Below are positions 11,951-24,461 of a stretch of 64,000 nt of DNA, piece by piece. A program made the position numbers and the translations under genes. How positions within the stretch are numbered: the stretch's first letter is position 1; every line of letters starts with the position of its first letter. The DNA is taken from contig NC_133224.1 in the NCBI RefSeq assembly GCF_040436345.1, positions 7,742,741-7,806,740 of the forward strand, written 5' to 3'. This DNA comes from Pagrus major (Eukaryota > Chordata > Actinopteri > Spariformes > Sparidae). The notes beneath the pieces are model-generated. The model searched no databases and was not told the origin of the DNA. It worked only from the letters and a program-made list of their open reading frames with translations.

Positions 11951-14639
11951 TAAACATGCTACAAGGGACAAACAAGCAAATCATTTGTACCCATTTTCCA
12001 TTTTGCGAATTCCTTCCATCGTCATGGGTCATTGACTCCTTCATTTCTCACCCATCCACTGACCCAGAAGGACCCGTCTGTGTCTACAGCGCCTGTACTC
12101 TGACCCCTTGCTCTCGTTGCCCTCACCCTCTCCTCCCCCGCCCTTCTCTGGAGGAACCCCCCACCGCCTGCTCATCTCGCCCTCCAGCTGGTTCCCTCCA
12201 CCGTCCAGAAGCCGCGGAGCTCTCCTGGCCTTAGCAGGGCGGCTAATCTAGATGGCGGGAGGCCTCCCTCCTGCTAGCGTACACAAGAGAGGGCAGCCCT
12301 AATTGCTTATGTCGTAAAGCTCTCTGACCCAGATAAGCCTCCATTCCCCAAAGCTGTCGATATAAACCCCACTTTACCTCACCAAACCTGCCTCTCCTGA
12401 TCCACACAAGCCACCCCCCCCACAAAATTTCTGCACCTTCTGCCACATTATTAACACCCAGGTCAGGGGGAGAAGAAATGAACACCGTAGCGTAGACGGC
12501 ACATGACATCTTTGGAGGGAAGTAATTTTCTCGTTGGGTGAATGCCAACAGCTTATTCAAGGAGTTGTTTGTTGCAGGAAAACTACTTTTTAAAGCTGTT
12601 TTCTTAATTGGTGTGTTTTTACGTGAGAAAGAAAATGTTAAATCTAGCTCAAAGGAGAACGGGAAAAGTTACGGTTAAAACGAAACAAGTCTTTTTTAGA
12701 TTAATTCTCATAAAGTATTATTTAGGACTTATTTATAAGTTTGGAGTAAGAGACATCTTTGAAAAAAGAAGGCGTGAGATATTGAGCTGAAAGCAAAAGT
12801 GCCCGATATGTGGTTAGACGGATGATGATCAGTTATGCCCAACAAAAGCTGAGCTAAAGCCAAAGCAGAGTTGCGTGCCACTAGCTCTCGCGTGCCTGGT
12901 TCAACATTGAGCCCGGTAATGAAGGCTTAGCCACAGAATGCCACGGTGCCTCGAACAGTCAAGTGGCGAATGTCACACGTGCTCGACTTTATACCAACAG
13001 ATGGTCGACTCACCGGTCAACACTTTAAAGCTACGCAAACTGTTATTGTTTTTCATTTTCAACTTTCTAAAACCGGCCTCGGCCATACAGAGATATTAAA
13101 GAGGATATGATGAAAACTTCACGGAAAATGGTTACTAGGATGGTGCAGCTGTATTGTTGCAGAAGTAATTCAATACTTATCAAACCAGTCTGACTGAGTA
13201 CTCCTTAAAGTCTAGTTTAATACGTGTCTTAATTACTAAATAGGAGCTTTTAATTGGATGCTGGCCTGCTTCATCCTGTAATCACCCATCACATGCTATT
13301 GGTGCAGGGATGCCTTTAAACCTCCATCTTAAGCCAGGTTACAGCACAGGTTAATGTCAACTGTGTCAAGTGCTTGGTGAACGATACTCTGACTGATATC
13401 TCGCAGTTTTTCCTCTTTCCACTCAATTTCTGCTCATATGAGTGAAGGCAGCCGTACTGTGTTTGTCAGGAACTCGTTTTTCTTTGCGTGTCTTGCCCTC
13501 AGCATCTTCGCCTCCTTCTAAAAGCGATAATTGGAGAAACACTGTTGACATTACTGTCATTACGAGTCCCTCTGGTGAAGATAATTGATTGGATTTGTAC
13601 ATTTCCAAGTGCTCAAAGACCTTTCTGATTACTGAGGAGATTAAAACTAGCAGCACCGCAGTGTAGAAACACTCTGTTCCAAGTAAAAGTCATGCGTTAA
13701 AACACTTTTTATTCCTTTAAGAGCAAAAGTATTAGCATTCAAATATACTAATTATTATTAAATATTCCAAAATGGCATATTTCAGGATAATGTGTATTAT
13801 ATTATTGGATCATGTCATTTTTACACGTTTGACAAAGCTGCAATTTAATCCTTTAATACGTCCACTAACGGTGCTTGTTTTAGCCACCGACAGGCTGATG
13901 TTGTTATTCTAAGTGTCAGACAACATTACAGAAAAATAATAAGATCCTTCTTGTTATCAAAAAGTCTTGTTCAAGGAGAAGTCTCGCTTTGAAATCTTGC
14001 GTGAAGTGAATTGTTGCAGGAAGATGACAGTGGAAAGGAGGGGAGTTGGGAGGTTACCTAGAGGAACTGCCAGCAACAATTTATGTACATGTCTACTCAC
14101 AACTCGAGAGAGCGAGACTATTGGTAACAAAACACATCTTATTATTTAACAAAAAGGTCCATATCTGGAGGAATTGTTTCCATAATGTTGTCAGACACTT
14201 AAAAGACAACCTCAGCCTGTCAACGACAAAAACAAACACTTTAAGTGGATGTAATTATGACGGTCGGAGGATGACGTGGCAGCCATTGCAGCTGTGTCTC
14301 GGCTGCCAGCTGAGGCGATCTACTGGACCGTTATAGTATGAATCATTTACACACCAAACATGTAGATAAAGGGCCCAGGTTTTAAAAACACTGGAATTCC
14401 CCTTTAATGGGTTCATCAGATTAATGTTGAACTAGAACAGATAGATATTAAATACTTAATGCTACATATAGTATTTACTGCTTTATCTGCTGGGTAGCTT
14501 GTGAAATCCTGTCAGGAATCAATACAGTTTTATCTTAATCTACATTAAATCATATTTTCTATGATATTTTCTATTCTTAAACTAAATGTGGAAAGTTACT
14601 TAAGTTGTAAAATAAATTGAATGAAGCAAAATGTGCAAT
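11951..14639. other. Non-coding stretch; no gene recognised
   Basis: Includes a locally GC-rich, C-rich patch at about 12050-12240 with open frames on both strands. Its translation is proline/serine-rich and unlike any family I know. The remainder is AT-rich with no splice-consistent exon. Confidence 0.4.
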
Positions 14640-14765
14640 ATTTGCCTCTGAATTTTAGCAGAGTGGAGGTATAAGGTAGCAGAAAATGGAAATACTCAAA
14701 GTAACTCAAAATTGTACTTAAATTATAGCATGTATTTAGTATTTAGTTACTTTCCACCACTGATT
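14640..14765. repeat. MITE fragment (CAGTGGTGG-terminus family)
   Basis: Contains GTAGCAGAAAATGGAAATACTC and ends in TTAGTTACTTTCCACCACTG, which matches the terminus of the full-length copy at 27763-28388. Only one end is preserved. Confidence 0.65.
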
Positions 14766-17372
14766 GTGTTCAAGTCAAATGAGTGACAGTTATCTGTCAA
14801 ATAAAAGTCATCCAGTAGGTTTAATAGAAATTCGAACAATACAAATCAGGCATTATGTTTTGTGAACACAAAAGAAATAATAAATACAAAAAAAAAAGCA
14901 TTTTCAAATAAGAAAAGTACACATGAGAAATAAAGCTCCACACTACGTCGTTACACAAGTTTGTTTGAAGATATGTTGAAATTGATCTCACTCCAAAAAA
15001 TACTGAATAAAAGTGATTTTTCAAACCAAACACAATCCCGTGCTACAGTCGTCCTGCTTGGGGTAAAAACAAAAAAACGGTTCAACCCACTCCAGTTAAA
15101 TAAAAACAATTTCACAATAAATATATCATAAGAAGAAGAACACAATTATGTAAATCTCTCCAAAATCAACAATTACATAACAACTTAACACTTAAAACAT
15201 ATCTTGTATATGCATACTTTGCAGTTTCACTAAACAGACATGATAAGAGTGGTAGTCATGGTTTAATACTGTATGTAGTGTATGTACCTTTAGGTTACAG
15301 AATAATGTGTACCATCAATAATTTGCTATTTTCTAGTGGTGTTAAGCTAAACATTTCCACCGACTGCTTTTGTTTGTGGTTTACATTTTGATTGTGCGTT
15401 ATGTTTATCTACCATTAACCGCGCTACATTTGTACCTGCAGCAGACACATCGTAGACGGAGTTGGAAAAAACCCCACAGCTCTAGATAATGTAACCGACT
15501 ACCACCGTCGCATCCTCAGTGTTATAATACAGTAGTTTTCCACAGTCTTGGCAAAAATTACAGTACCGTATAAAGTTCCCCCAGTGCTTTGTTGTGCTAA
15601 TGCCTTGTGAGTAATCTCTTCAGACAGTTTGCGGCGAGAACAAGAAAGAAGCACTCCCAGGGTTATGAAAACGTCTGAAATGTGCTGACAGTTGTGGCGC
15701 AGAGTGGATTCACATCCCCCTGAGCGCCAGACAGCACTGGTGTTGTGTAATCGCTGCGTTCTGCTGTAGTGTTTCCAACACTCACTTCGGGCTCAAATGT
15801 ATGCTCAAACACTCAAGTGCCTGTTGCCATCTGGTGGACAGAGCACACAACTGATTGTCAGGGTTGGCTCCCATTGTACTGAAGGGTAGCAGTAACCCTG
15901 ATAATCAGACTGAATAGCCATTTTGTTTAATTTCATCATTGTTGTGGAATAGCTGAAAATATCTATCTAACAGAAATGTCTGGAGCCAGGCGACAGTTGT
16001 GTGGACTCTGCCAGCATTTGGCAAGTGAGCAACTGAAAATGAAATGCATGTTTGTTTTCTGTTACAGACTGATGAGTGTGTCTTTCCAATAGCCAATAAG
16101 ATGGTAACCAGCTGGCTGGTATCTGTGAGCGAGTCTGATTTGATGTCGATCTTGATCAGGTGATCTTAAATTATGTTAAAGCAGTTATAGGTGGTTTATT
16201 GAGGACTATTGAGTTTGATATTGGATTAGGCTTGACTGACTTCAAGGGGACTGCTGGGCCTTGGCAGGGCAGAGGTATGCGCTCTACTGAGTGCCATTCT
16301 AGTTTCATTTTAAATACATATTTGCACAAAGCTATAACATCAAAGTTAGGTCTTTCACAGTAATTACGTTGTTATCTTATCGTATGTATCTTATCCGATG
16401 TATGTACATTTTTGCTGACCTCGATATTCCCTTATGTGGCTGTTGACATATTGTCACAACATTTAACCAATATGATGCCTGAATCACTGGCAGGGCTTTC
16501 TTTAATATTATAAGACTTGGGCGCAGCATCTAGCATGTTGTTTTTTATATATATTTATTGGTTGGATTGTGTGGTTTTATTTCCTTTATCTAGGATATTA
16601 TATCATCATTATATCAGTGGCATAAAATGGTCCTAAAATGACTTTAAAATCATTGATTACAGCTATTTCTGGTCCAACCCAAAGTAGTTATTGTGACGAG
16701 CCTAGTTATGGTTCTGTCTTTGATAATAAATAACTATTAACCGGGCCTGTTAATGTGACCGTACTTCTGACTGCACAGAGTGATGGCTTGATATGAGCTG
16801 TACTTTTAAAGAGCAAGGCAACTTTTGATCAGCTGTCATGAAATGTAGAGCCTTAAACTTCATGTCACGATGAACCAAGGACTCTCACAGGATATGTCTC
16901 TGAGTGAATATGGAGAGACTCTCTGTCTTACAGTCACGTTGATGCGTCTATTTTTGTATCAGGACGAGCTCAAACATATTTTAAAATAGAAACTTTACAG
17001 TACCTCATATGCTTTTACATTAACGTCAGTCAAATGCTATCCAGGTTTTTAGATTCGCATTTGATAAAAACAAAAAAAGAAATCTCAGGAGTCATCAGCC
17101 AGTTTTGCGATCTCGAATGATCATTTCTTCTTTTCAGTCTCGACTAGCAGGACGAGCACTGAAATCCCCAGAGAACATCTCCCTTCTGCTCATTTTCAGA
17201 GGGTCTTGAAATAAACCCGAGAGTTGGATTAAACTCCGACTGTGCCGTCATCACAAGAAATCATAGAAAAACTAGGAGGTTTTGAGCAGGGAGAGCAAAA
17301 TCTGGTTAAAATGAGAAAAAAGAATGTACGTCCATCGTTTCAGCAGAAGACAGATTTCACGAGAGACCGATC
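14766..17372. other. Region downstream of b4gat1; possible 3' UTR plus intergenic DNA
   Basis: This lies immediately 3' of the b4gat1 stop codon on the minus strand. A minus-strand AATAAA (plus-strand TTTATT) occurs at 16554-16559 and could end a 3' UTR of about 0.8 kb; other AT-rich candidates exist further down. No coding exon seen. Confidence 0.35.
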
Positions 17373-19666
17373 TCAGCATCGTCGGTTGGAGGATGGGTAT
17401 TTGGTTTTCAGGCCCTCTTTGAAGCTGCGAAACAAAACCCGGTTGTGTTTGTTCTCCTCGTCCTTCCTGGCGTGGAACTCCCCCTGGATCTTGAAGCCCC
17501 GGTGCACCACAAAGGCTGAGCTCAGCACCGAGAACCTGTATCCGGCCACATGGAGCTCGCAGGCCTGGAGGGAGAACGGAAGGACAGGGTGAGAAGGCAG
17601 ACATGCAAGTGGGAAGTGATGAGGGGGAAAAGGTGAGACGGTGGAGGAGAACGGGAGATGTGACAGATTGTGCAGAGGTGAGGAGACAGGTGACATCAAG
17701 AAGGACAGATGGGAAACGAGGAGGAAGAGAGGAAATGTGTTTGACGAAAGATGGCATGAGGAAGACGGGTTAGAGCAGGGGCAAGGAGACAGAATGAGCA
17801 GAGTAAAGTATGGATAGCATTTATCATGGGACAACGTAACAGGTGTCAGAAAAGAGGCAATGAAGGGAGAGGAGATGGACCAGAGGAAGGAGTGAGGGGA
17901 TGCAGAGAAGGCAACGGAGTGGAGAAGAAACCAAGAGGTCAAAACTGAAGCAGAAATACTATTTTTTCCAGTTTCTTTACTCCTCTTTGACAGTAAATGA
18001 ATATTAAACTGAATATCTTGGGGTTGTGGACAAAAAAAGACATTTGAGGACGTCATCTTGGGCTTTGTGAAACACTGATCGACATTTTTTTGACAATTTA
18101 TAGACCGAACAACTATTTGATTACTTGAGAAATAAGTCGACGCGCTTGTCTCTCTAAAAACCGATAAACTCAGTATGTTCTGTCACAAAATGTGAAGGCT
18201 CAAGCCCAATATGAGATAGCCCTGATGATATACGTGATATAATTAGAGTTTATAATCCATTAATCCAAGAAAAAATACCCAGATTTCGATGGTTGTTGCT
18301 TCTCAAATGTGAATATCTGTCAGTTTATTAGTCTTCAGTTATAATAAACTGAATATATTTGGGTTTTGGACGGTTGGTTGGAAGCAATTATGTCAACAAA
18401 TTCATCTTTGGCTGAGGGAAAATTATGATTATCTGAATGTATTTATAGCTTTTTTTTTCTTGATAGACCAAAACATTCATTGATCACTTACAAGCTTTCA
18501 TCTGAATCTCCCAGTCTTAAATAATTTATACATGCACCTGAAGTTTTGAGTTTTGTACAGACCTGGCTGATGCGATTGAATCCATATTGCTTGAAGTTCT
18601 CGTCGTAGAGCGGCACAGTGTGGGGCCCGATGTAGAAAGGCTCCCAGGGGTCCGCCCAGGTGAGGGTGTAGGCAACTTCCAGGGTGTCCGTGTCCCTGAC
18701 GTGGCTGTTGACCCACTGCGAGTAGTTGGTGGGGGCCTGACAGCGAGGACACAGCTCTTCGTAGAACGGCCGCACCTCACCTACCTGGTAGAGCTGAACC
18801 AACTCTGTCTTGCTGGCGGGCATCTTCCTGGCGTGGCGGATCTCGAAGGCAGGCAAGACAAACACCTCGTCGCCGGCTGGCTCACGCCTCATGATCATGG
18901 CCAGGAACTGCTGGTGCAGGTCAGCGCTCGGCATCATGTCAATGTCGATGACCAGGATGTAGGAGGACTCCGTGCCGCCCCGGGCGACATTACGAAGGAG
19001 ATTGTTGGGGTAGGAGATGTTTCCACTGATGGCATAGTTCTTGTACTTATCCCTGTGGGTCTCCAGTCTGGAGAAGACAGAGGCACAGTCCTCAAGACCT
19101 GCAAAATGCTCACGGTCCTTATCAGGGAAACTGGCCATCTCTCCCGAGAGGCAGACCAAGTGGAAGTCCACCAGGGATTGGATCTGAGGGCAGAAGAAGC
19201 TGAGCGCGTAGACCAGAGCTGTGGCAAACTTGACATCTTGCCCATGTGCGAATATGGCCACAGAGAGAGGGTTGTGCCACCTCTCCAGCAGAGACTCCAG
19301 GTGATGCAGGTTGTTGATGGTCGTGTGCGTGGCTAAAGCCAGGACATTGGAGCTGGGATCGGATCCTGGTTTCTGATTAGTGGTGAGGTCGCTTTTGATC
19401 AAGTTCTTGTAGACCCGGTACTGACCGCTGTTGTCAAAGATCCCACCGGTGGACAGCGAGTACCTCAGACGCTCCTTCCGCGTGTTTTTCTCGTGGTGTC
19501 CATTCTTCTTGCCCCCGGAGCCTCCAAAGAGCTCAGAGTACCGGTACCGCTGCTGCTTCCCGTGAAACTTGGACAGGAAGGACAGGTATATGAGCTGCAG
19601 GAGCGCCACGATCAGCAGAGCACTCAGCACCACTTTGAAGGCGGAACATTTCTTGGAGAGATGCAT
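17373..19666 (-). CDS. b4gat1: Beta-1,4-glucuronyltransferase 1 (two coding exons)
   Basis: Golgi type II membrane glycosyltransferase that adds the glucuronic acid primer for LARGE on O-mannosyl glycans of alpha-dystroglycan. Coding exon 1 is complement 18563-19666 and exon 2 complement 17373-17564; the join (CAG|gt...ag|GCC) keeps phase 0. The product is 431 aa against 415 in human. The start is the ATG at 19666; the frame stays open upstream but only through a GTG. Residues about 12-31 form the signal anchor. The catalytic domain carries the DXD motif as DID at about 241-243 (VIDIDMMPS), plus the conserved stretches VPAFEIRHARK-like, ELVQLYQVGEVRPFY and DPWEPFYIG. N-glycosylation sequons occur at NIS (about 216) and NYS. 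The C-terminus ends RRC as in human B4GAT1. Identification is strong; older literature calls it B3GNT1, but the family is not a beta-3-GlcNAc transferase. Confidence 0.96.
17565..18562 (-). other. b4gat1 intron with repeat copies
   Basis: Single intron between the two coding exons, bounded by GT (complement 18561-18562) and AG (complement 17565-17566). The half next to exon 2 is strongly pyrimidine-rich on the coding strand and stays open by chance for about 160 codons. 17990-18150 and 18340-18480 hold two copies of the interspersed repeat with AAACTGAATAT and GACGTCATCTTGGGCTTTG. Confidence 0.8.
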
Positions 19667-20246
19667 ACCAGAGGAGCTACACACCGGCCCGCTACTGTAC
19701 ACAAAGCCGGTCCAAACACCGGAGCAGGCTGCCGTTTCTCTCCGAGGGGCTGGCTATTTCTGTCCAGGCGTCCCAGCTAGCGTTGCCTACATTGCTAGCA
19801 CAATGCTAACACCGCCGCCTTAGTCGGCTGGAAATGCGACCGATACCTGACTGCATATCGATCTGGCTCGTGGCAAGGCTGCGCCGGATTGTCACACGGT
19901 CCTCGACGGCACGAATAAAAACGATGAAACTCAACCCGGATTGTGTGATCGCCATCAAAACACAACACAGCTGTGACCATCCTGCGCTGCTGCTGCTGCT
20001 GCTGCGACAGCGGCGCATGTACATACGTAATCACCGTAATGTCGCGATGAAAGGCGCCGGCTAATTATGTGCTGGGGCGCTGCTAGCTGTTAGCTCGAGA
20101 GGCTCGCGGCTACGAATAAAGGGCTATTGTCACTACTTCTCCAGTTTGCGTGAGAGCGAGGGTGGTAGAGATAGACTAAAGTAATAACAGCAGTGTGATA
20201 AGTGTCTTATAGAAAGATGTAGTTGCGATAGGGAAGGAGTCCATAA
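19667..20246 (-). promoter_or_regulatory. b4gat1: b4gat1 5' UTR and CpG-rich promoter region
   Basis: This sequence between the b4gat1 start codon and the tRNA gene is clearly richer in CpG than its surroundings (for example 19815-20100). It includes a short (GCT)n at about 19988-20004. It is the expected position of a housekeeping-type promoter and 5' UTR. No TATA box or exact start site is assigned. Confidence 0.5.
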
Positions 20247-20328
20247 GACGAGGTGGCCGAGTGGTTAAGGCGATGGACTGCTAATCCATTGTGCTCTGCA
20301 CGCGTGGGTTCGAATCCCATCCTCGTCG
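20247..20328 (+). tRNA. tRNA-Ser (anticodon GCT)
   Basis: 82-nt class II tRNA. The acceptor stem pairs GACGAGG (20247-20253) with CCTCGTC (20321-20327), followed by discriminator G. The D-arm region contains the A box (TGGCCGAGTGG). The anticodon stem ATGGA/TCCAT encloses loop CTGCTAA with anticodon GCT at 20280-20282, reading AGC/AGU serine codons. A long variable arm (GTGCTCTGCAC) is typical of tRNA-Ser, and the T arm holds the B box GGTTCGAAT. No intron is present, CCA is not encoded, and a TTTT Pol III terminator follows at 20337-20340. All features expected of a functional gene are intact. Confidence 0.96.
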
Positions 20329-22600
20329 AAAATCCCTTTTCGTTTTCTTGTGTCCACTGCAGATGATCCAGTGGTCACATTTAGTGGTCACATGCAAAAC
20401 TGATCCAGACAGGCGCTCTTTTTATGTAGCCTTTTGACGTACAACTGCACACAAGCACTATAAAGTCAAAACACAACCCTGCAGACTGTTTTCATTCTGT
20501 ATCATATCACTTTTTACGATTTGTATTGATATTTGATTACAGTTTATATTTATGTGCAGTGTATGTTTTGTAAATAGTCTAGCAATTATACATGTATGCA
20601 TGATATATTATTATATCTTTATTTATAATGGTTTAACTTTATATTTCATCTCTCATTCTCTCTCTCTTTTTTGTTTTTCTTAACAGCTGTAAGCAATAAT
20701 TAGAGGGTTGAAAGTGCGTTTCGCTGCATGTTGTATTTTAAGCTGTGTATGTGACAAATACACTACTCAAAACTTGTTTGGGATATTGAGATATTTTGGT
20801 GTTTCACATGTTTATTCCGTGTGTTTTGAATATTTTTGGCCCCCAAAAATAATGCCACACATTTCATTTGACTTTTATTGCACATCCATACATATATGTG
20901 TATATGCACCTACATCCCAAGATCCCTAACTAAGTTTGAGTAGTGAAAGTAAAGAACATTAAAGATTGGGCCATCAAACACTTCTCTGTCTTCTCTAAAT
21001 ACATATGATATTTCTATTCATCTTCAATAAAGTGTCTAAAAATGTTTTTATCTAGAAAACAAAAAGGCAACGTTGCAAGTTGCTGCCATCTTACAGATGC
21101 AAAGCTTACTTACGCAGACATGAGACTGTCAAGCCAATTAATTAATAGCGTGTGGTACAATTAGTGCCAATGATGGAAGCTTCTTGGGTTATTTTATGCA
21201 GTTTTTATCCTACATTTGAATTAAACCCGATCATGTCACAGGCCAGAAACAGAGATAAGTCTTAAAAATAATATTAAAACTGACTTAATTACCTAGAAAA
21301 CCACCAATGTTAAATATGCCTAATATAAAGGATGTAAGGTGAGGTTGTGGGTAGAAGGCTCCACTTGTATGAAAATATCTATCAGCCCTTAATTTCATCC
21401 ACCAGTGCAGAAAGACAAACCTGTGTGGAATAAAGATGCCAATCAGTCAACCCCAATTTGATTTGACTGCATTATTATTATATCTAAATATGACTTCTAC
21501 CACATACATACATGAAATATCAGCACACCATACAGTAAGAAGAATGTAAGACACCACATAAAGCACAATTGTGACATTCTTTAATTCATGACTATCAACA
21601 AAAACATGTTTTTTTCCTCACAACTACATAAACAGTGTGGACAGCACACATCAGGTCCTAGGGGGCATTTCTTCAATTTAGCCTGTGCTAAGAAAAAGTA
21701 AATTAACAACTCAAAGCTCAACCATGTGCTACAGATCAGAGAGAATACAGGTTTTATTGTGTTTTCAATGACAGGGCTTTATTATTAAGGTGTGGCAGTA
21801 GCACTGACTTCCAGCTGAGCATGTGTGGAGATGATTTTAGGAGTCATATTTCACAGAGGGAGGTTCAACAAAGCCGACAGATTAGTTTCGATCTAAAGTG
21901 ACGTGTTTACAGTATAATCTCTGGTTCATGCTCATAACACATGTTGTCAAAATGCCTTCCAGGACCTGTGCTGCCTTGGCAAGGGTGACTCATTTGCACA
22001 GCTCAACATACTTTAGGGCCCTGTGAAATCAGCACTTATTTGTTCCTAATTTTGAAGTTGTTAGTCCAAAATATGAAGTTTACAAAATTCAAAAGCGTGT
22101 TTACTTAAAAATGCACTTTGATCTTGTTTTATTTAATAACTGTGAGCATTCATATGTCTTGTATGTTTGATTTTTTGTAATAACAGAACTTTGACAATTA
22201 TTTCCTACATGAGAAAAAAATATTCTCTGTGATCTAATACAGTAAACTATTTACTCACTCATGTGTGATGAAAGTAAGACTAAAACAAGTACTTGAATTT
22301 AGTCGTTTAATTTATGCCACAATATTTCAGAAATAAAAAAAAGTCAGCTTCACTGACAAGGCAGATGCAAGACAAACACCCTTAATTTCTACACACACTA
22401 GCATTCACATACGTAAGCGGAGAACTGTGTACTTTACTTTGATACCAAGTGTATTATGTTTAGCATAAATTTCACCAATCTTCTCGACCAAGGTCATCCT
22501 GTGAAAAGCTCAATTTTTCAACCTACATTTTGAGACTCCAACTGTGTTTTCAGTACTGCAGAAATCATAAGGCCCTACTGTCGTGATCTACCATCACAAA
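20329..22600. other. Intergenic DNA between tRNA-Ser and pfdn2; includes pfdn2 3' UTR
   Basis: AT-rich and without a supported exon. Because pfdn2 runs leftward, its 3' UTR occupies the right end. A minus-strand AATAAA (plus-strand TTTATT at 22128-22133) would give a 3' UTR of about 470 nt, but its use is uncertain. Confidence 0.45.
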
Positions 22601-24461
22601 TTACGACACTAAAACGCCAGCTCCGCTTTTAGACCCGCCTCCTTCGCTGTCCCTCGAAGACGCCGACTGGCCTTGTGCGTCTGATTCACCCTCTCCTACC
22701 AACCGGATGTTGTAGCGTTCCCTGTACTCTGTGAGCTCCCGTCCTTTCGTCTGCATCTGTGTGTTGATGGTCTCGATTATTTTGGAGATCTGCGAGGGGG
22801 GAAATGGAAAAGAGTGAGACTTTTTTCTACTAAATTTTTGATTTGTGCCTGAAGTTTTCTCCTTGTTTTTAATGAATATATTAAAATGTATGCATCTAGA
22901 AGTACATTTGTTGTCCTTTTCTCAACCATCACCTGTTCTTTGTGGGATTCCAAGGCTGGTAGAACTTCTTTAACCGTCCTCTCCACCAACACGCCTCCTA
23001 CTAGACGAAAGCATTTCCTTGAAGGGTCCACATCCTTCAGGGTTTCAATTACTAAGCTGCATGAGGAATAAAATATGTTACCAACCAAAAACGACGCAAT
23101 CAAGGCACCTAACAGAGCCAGTTAGCTGCTCAGGAAATATCTTTCTTGATCAAATATGAAATGAGGTGACGGCGAATCAGAAAGGCTGCCGACCTGTGTT
23201 CGTTGATGTCCATCTCAAACTCTGCAGCTTTAGAGGCCATACTGCGCTGCTCCTGACGCATCCTCTGAAATGTTGCCACCACCTGTCACACAGAAATATA
23301 CACCGTCAGACACAATACAGACACAAAGACTTGTGTTGTCAATGTTAGTCGTAGATTTAATCAGTTCTGTAATCATGAAACATTCCAGTTGTGATCATCA
23401 ATTAAGCAAGTTAATGATTAATGAGGTAAAGTACATCTGATTGTTACCAGGAGAGGTGCTTGCTCTCAATATTGTATCTTTACAATTCAATACTTTGGAT
23501 TTATGCCTGCTGATCGGTAAAATTAACTCCAAGAAGTTGTAACACGATCTAACCGGTTGATTTATGAGCTGATTGATGAGTTCTTTGATTTTGATACTTC
23601 CTTTTAGAGCCAAAATTGCTGGTGAATGAATGAATTATTTGGTTGAGAGACGATAGATCAGAGTTATTTTATTATTATTAATAAATATTTGTAATATCAC
23701 CAGTAAAATCACCAGTGCCAGCCTTTAAAATGTTAAAGGCTGTACTGTATGAAATTGTGATAGACATTTCAAAGTTATTTCTGACTTTTAGAGATTTAAT
23801 TTAACAGATTAACTCATAAAATAATTGTCAGAATGATTTAAAGTGAAAATATTTGCTAGTTGGAGCCCGACTTTCTGAATATATTTTCAGTTCTGTATTT
23901 TTACAAAATACTTTTACAACATAGTATTACATAGAAGTACTTCTACGTGTAGTTCAGAAAAGGATCTGAATACTTGGTGTACTTTGACGTTAGTAAAATA
24001 GGACTGTGTGGTCCTCAGTGATAAAAATAGCTCTCACACGGTCTTGAGCTGGACAAGACCTACCACTCGGTACAGCACACCTTCCCCTTGTGAGGCGTAT
24101 GCTAATTAAAAGCATATAACCTTTATTACACTGGTTGATAGGAGCACAAACCGGTGATAATCTCTTGTTAAGATGAAATCAATGTGTGTGGCTTCACCCT
24201 GGCTCTCCCCGTTACAGCGCTTTATGGTGAGAAAGCAGAACGATGATGGCGATGGGGAAGCTAACGTTAGCCTCGGCTAGCTGGGAGTCAGATTAGCGCC
24301 GTTAGCTTCGCCTGACGCGGCTGAGCGACAACCACAAAACGTGTACCGACTAAAGAAGGCCGAGGTGGAGGTTCGGGTACCTGTTCGGCAGACGGGCCGG
24401 ACTGTTTTCCACCGGCACTGTTGCTGGATTTGCTACCCGTGCTGCTACTGTTGGCTGCCAT
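22601..24461 (-). CDS. pfdn2: Prefoldin subunit 2 (four coding exons)
   Basis: Beta-type subunit of the hexameric prefoldin chaperone, which passes nascent actin and tubulin to CCT in the cytosol. Coding exons on the complement are 24381-24461, 23194-23282, 22933-23056 and 22601-22789; all junctions follow GT..AG and the phases agree (0, 2, 0). The product is 160 aa (human 154). Residues 1-27 are a low-complexity Ser/Gly-rich tail ending SAEQ as in human. The two coiled-coil helices flank the conserved hairpin, with strings RMRQEQRSMASKAAE, RKCFRLVGGVLVERTVKEV and YNIRLVGEGE. The C-terminus GAGVLVS is the same as in the mammalian protein. The gene is divergent from nit1, about 0.8 kb away. 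Confidence 0.96.
23283..24380 (-). other. pfdn2 intron 1 with repeat fragments
   Basis: Bounded by a donor at complement 24379-24380 and an acceptor at complement 23283-23284. It contains decayed copies of the interspersed families at about 23760-23880 and TACTTTTAC/AGTACTT MITE-like sequence at about 23900-24000. No exon-like segment was found inside. Confidence 0.7.

Noticed and set aside
17565-18056. Open frame continuing upstream of b4gat1 exon 2
   Set aside because: It is the pyrimidine-rich intron read through by chance; a good acceptor separates it from the exon, and its Ser/Pro/Phe-rich product matches nothing in the family.
18587-19336. 249-codon plus-strand open frame opposite b4gat1 exon 1
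   Set aside because: Antisense shadow of a GC-rich coding exon; no start context, domain or splice logic of its own.
19667-19702. Longer b4gat1 N-terminus starting at complement 19702
   Set aside because: The upstream start is a GTG; the ATG at 19666 places the signal anchor at the usual distance.
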